Position numbers and translations under genes: made by a program | Part shown: positions 6,033 to 6,197 of the stretch, in pieces | Layout of the letters: every line of letters begins with the position of its first letter | How positions within the stretch are numbered: the first letter of the stretch is position 1 | Origin: Acidaminobacter sp. | Lineage (GTDB): Bacteria; Bacillota_A; Clostridia; Peptostreptococcales; Acidaminobacteraceae | Reading direction: 5' to 3' | DNA length: 6,197 bases | Assembly: GCA_009881125.1 (NCBI GenBank) | Contig: WXFH01000433.1 | Location: 1 to 6,197, forward strand | Notes under the pieces: model-generated | Databases searched by the model: none | What the model was told of the DNA's origin: nothing | Seen by the model: the letters and a program-made list of their open reading frames with translations, nothing else

Positions 6033-6120
6033 ATTATGAGCAGGACGGTCAAGAAGTTGCGGATATTCCCGTTTTAACACGATTAATGCCGAGTTGAATA
6101 TTACCGAAATATTACAATGC

Positions 6121-6149
6121 TCTGTCCCCAGTTTTGGTTTGGTGACAGG
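6121..6149. repeat. Imperfect palindrome, REP-like
   Basis: CTGTCCCCA (6122-6130) is an 8/9 inverted match of TGGTGACAG (6140-6148), with a 9-base loop, extendable by a T-G pair (6121/6149), and followed by GCACTCAC. The CTGTCCCC / GGTGACAGGCAC wording recalls REP-like palindromes linked to RAYT (TnpA-REP) transposases, but there is no transposase gene in view and the copy number cannot be seen. It could instead be a weak transcription terminator without a T-tract. Confidence 0.4.
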
Positions 6150-6158
6150 CACTCACTA

Positions 6159-6197
6159 GAAAGCTGTCCGCGTCCCCAATTTGAAAGTTGTCCGCGT
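6159..6197. repeat. Short tandem-type direct repeat at the window edge
   Basis: GAAAGCTGTCCGCGT (6159-6173) recurs as GAAAGTTGTCCGCGT (6183-6197), 14 of 15 bases identical, start-to-start distance 24. The bases between include GTCCCCAATTT, similar in wording to the GTCCCCAGTTTT at 6124-6135. The second copy ends exactly at the window edge, so the array or element continues beyond. Repeated short motifs like this occur inside the ends of insertion sequences such as the IS21 family; which element this is cannot be decided here. Confidence 0.5.

Noticed and set aside
6032..6097. Open stretch of 21 codons before a TGA just after the intron, which could be the C-terminus of an interrupted gene
   Set aside because: The upstream exon is a terminator, not coding sequence, so there is nothing to join it to. 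An equally plausible short frame exists on the other strand. The fragment is too short to support a gene call.

Overview
The window looks like a clostridial-type (Bacillota/Firmicutes) chromosome segment. The supporting signs are strong AGGAGG-like ribosome binding sites, a moderately AT-rich base composition, a YesN-like AraC response regulator, a lipoprotein with a typical lipobox, and a group IIC intron of the type common in this phylum. The genus cannot be named from the sequence. All supported genes are on the + strand.

Layout. Positions 1-66 hold only the 3' tail of something upstream, closed by a strong intrinsic terminator at 67-114. After a leader of about 155 bases comes a two-gene operon: a membrane sensor histidine kinase (271-1884) and, one base after its stop codon, a response regulator with REC and AraC-type DNA-binding domains (1886-3016). 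A 90-base intergenic region with a perfect 7-bp inverted repeat (3056-3062/3076-3082) separates this pair from a secreted lipoprotein (3106-4056). That protein has two FMN-binding-like modules, and only the first carries a clear covalent-flavinylation motif (D152 to S158). Its gene ends in a textbook terminator (4083-4110).

A complete group IIC retro-intron (4112-6032, about 1.92 kb) sits immediately after that terminator's T-tract. It has a 5' GUGCG end, domains I-III (4112-4473), a domain IV ORF encoding a reverse transcriptase/maturase with an intact YADD box and no endonuclease domain (4538-5953), a CGC-triad domain V (5957-5988), and a domain VI with a bulged branch-point A (6026). It follows the known group IIC habit of inserting behind rho-independent terminators, so it breaks no gene. 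The last 165 bases carry no convincing gene but contain an imperfect palindrome and a short direct repeat cut off by the window edge. These may be the start of another repeat or insertion element.

Working hypothesis (inference): the kinase/regulator pair senses a membrane, redox or envelope signal and controls the adjacent flavin-binding lipoprotein, which would act in electron transfer at the outer face of the cytoplasmic membrane. The inverted repeat before the lipoprotein gene is the candidate operator. The intron is a later, probably neutral passenger.
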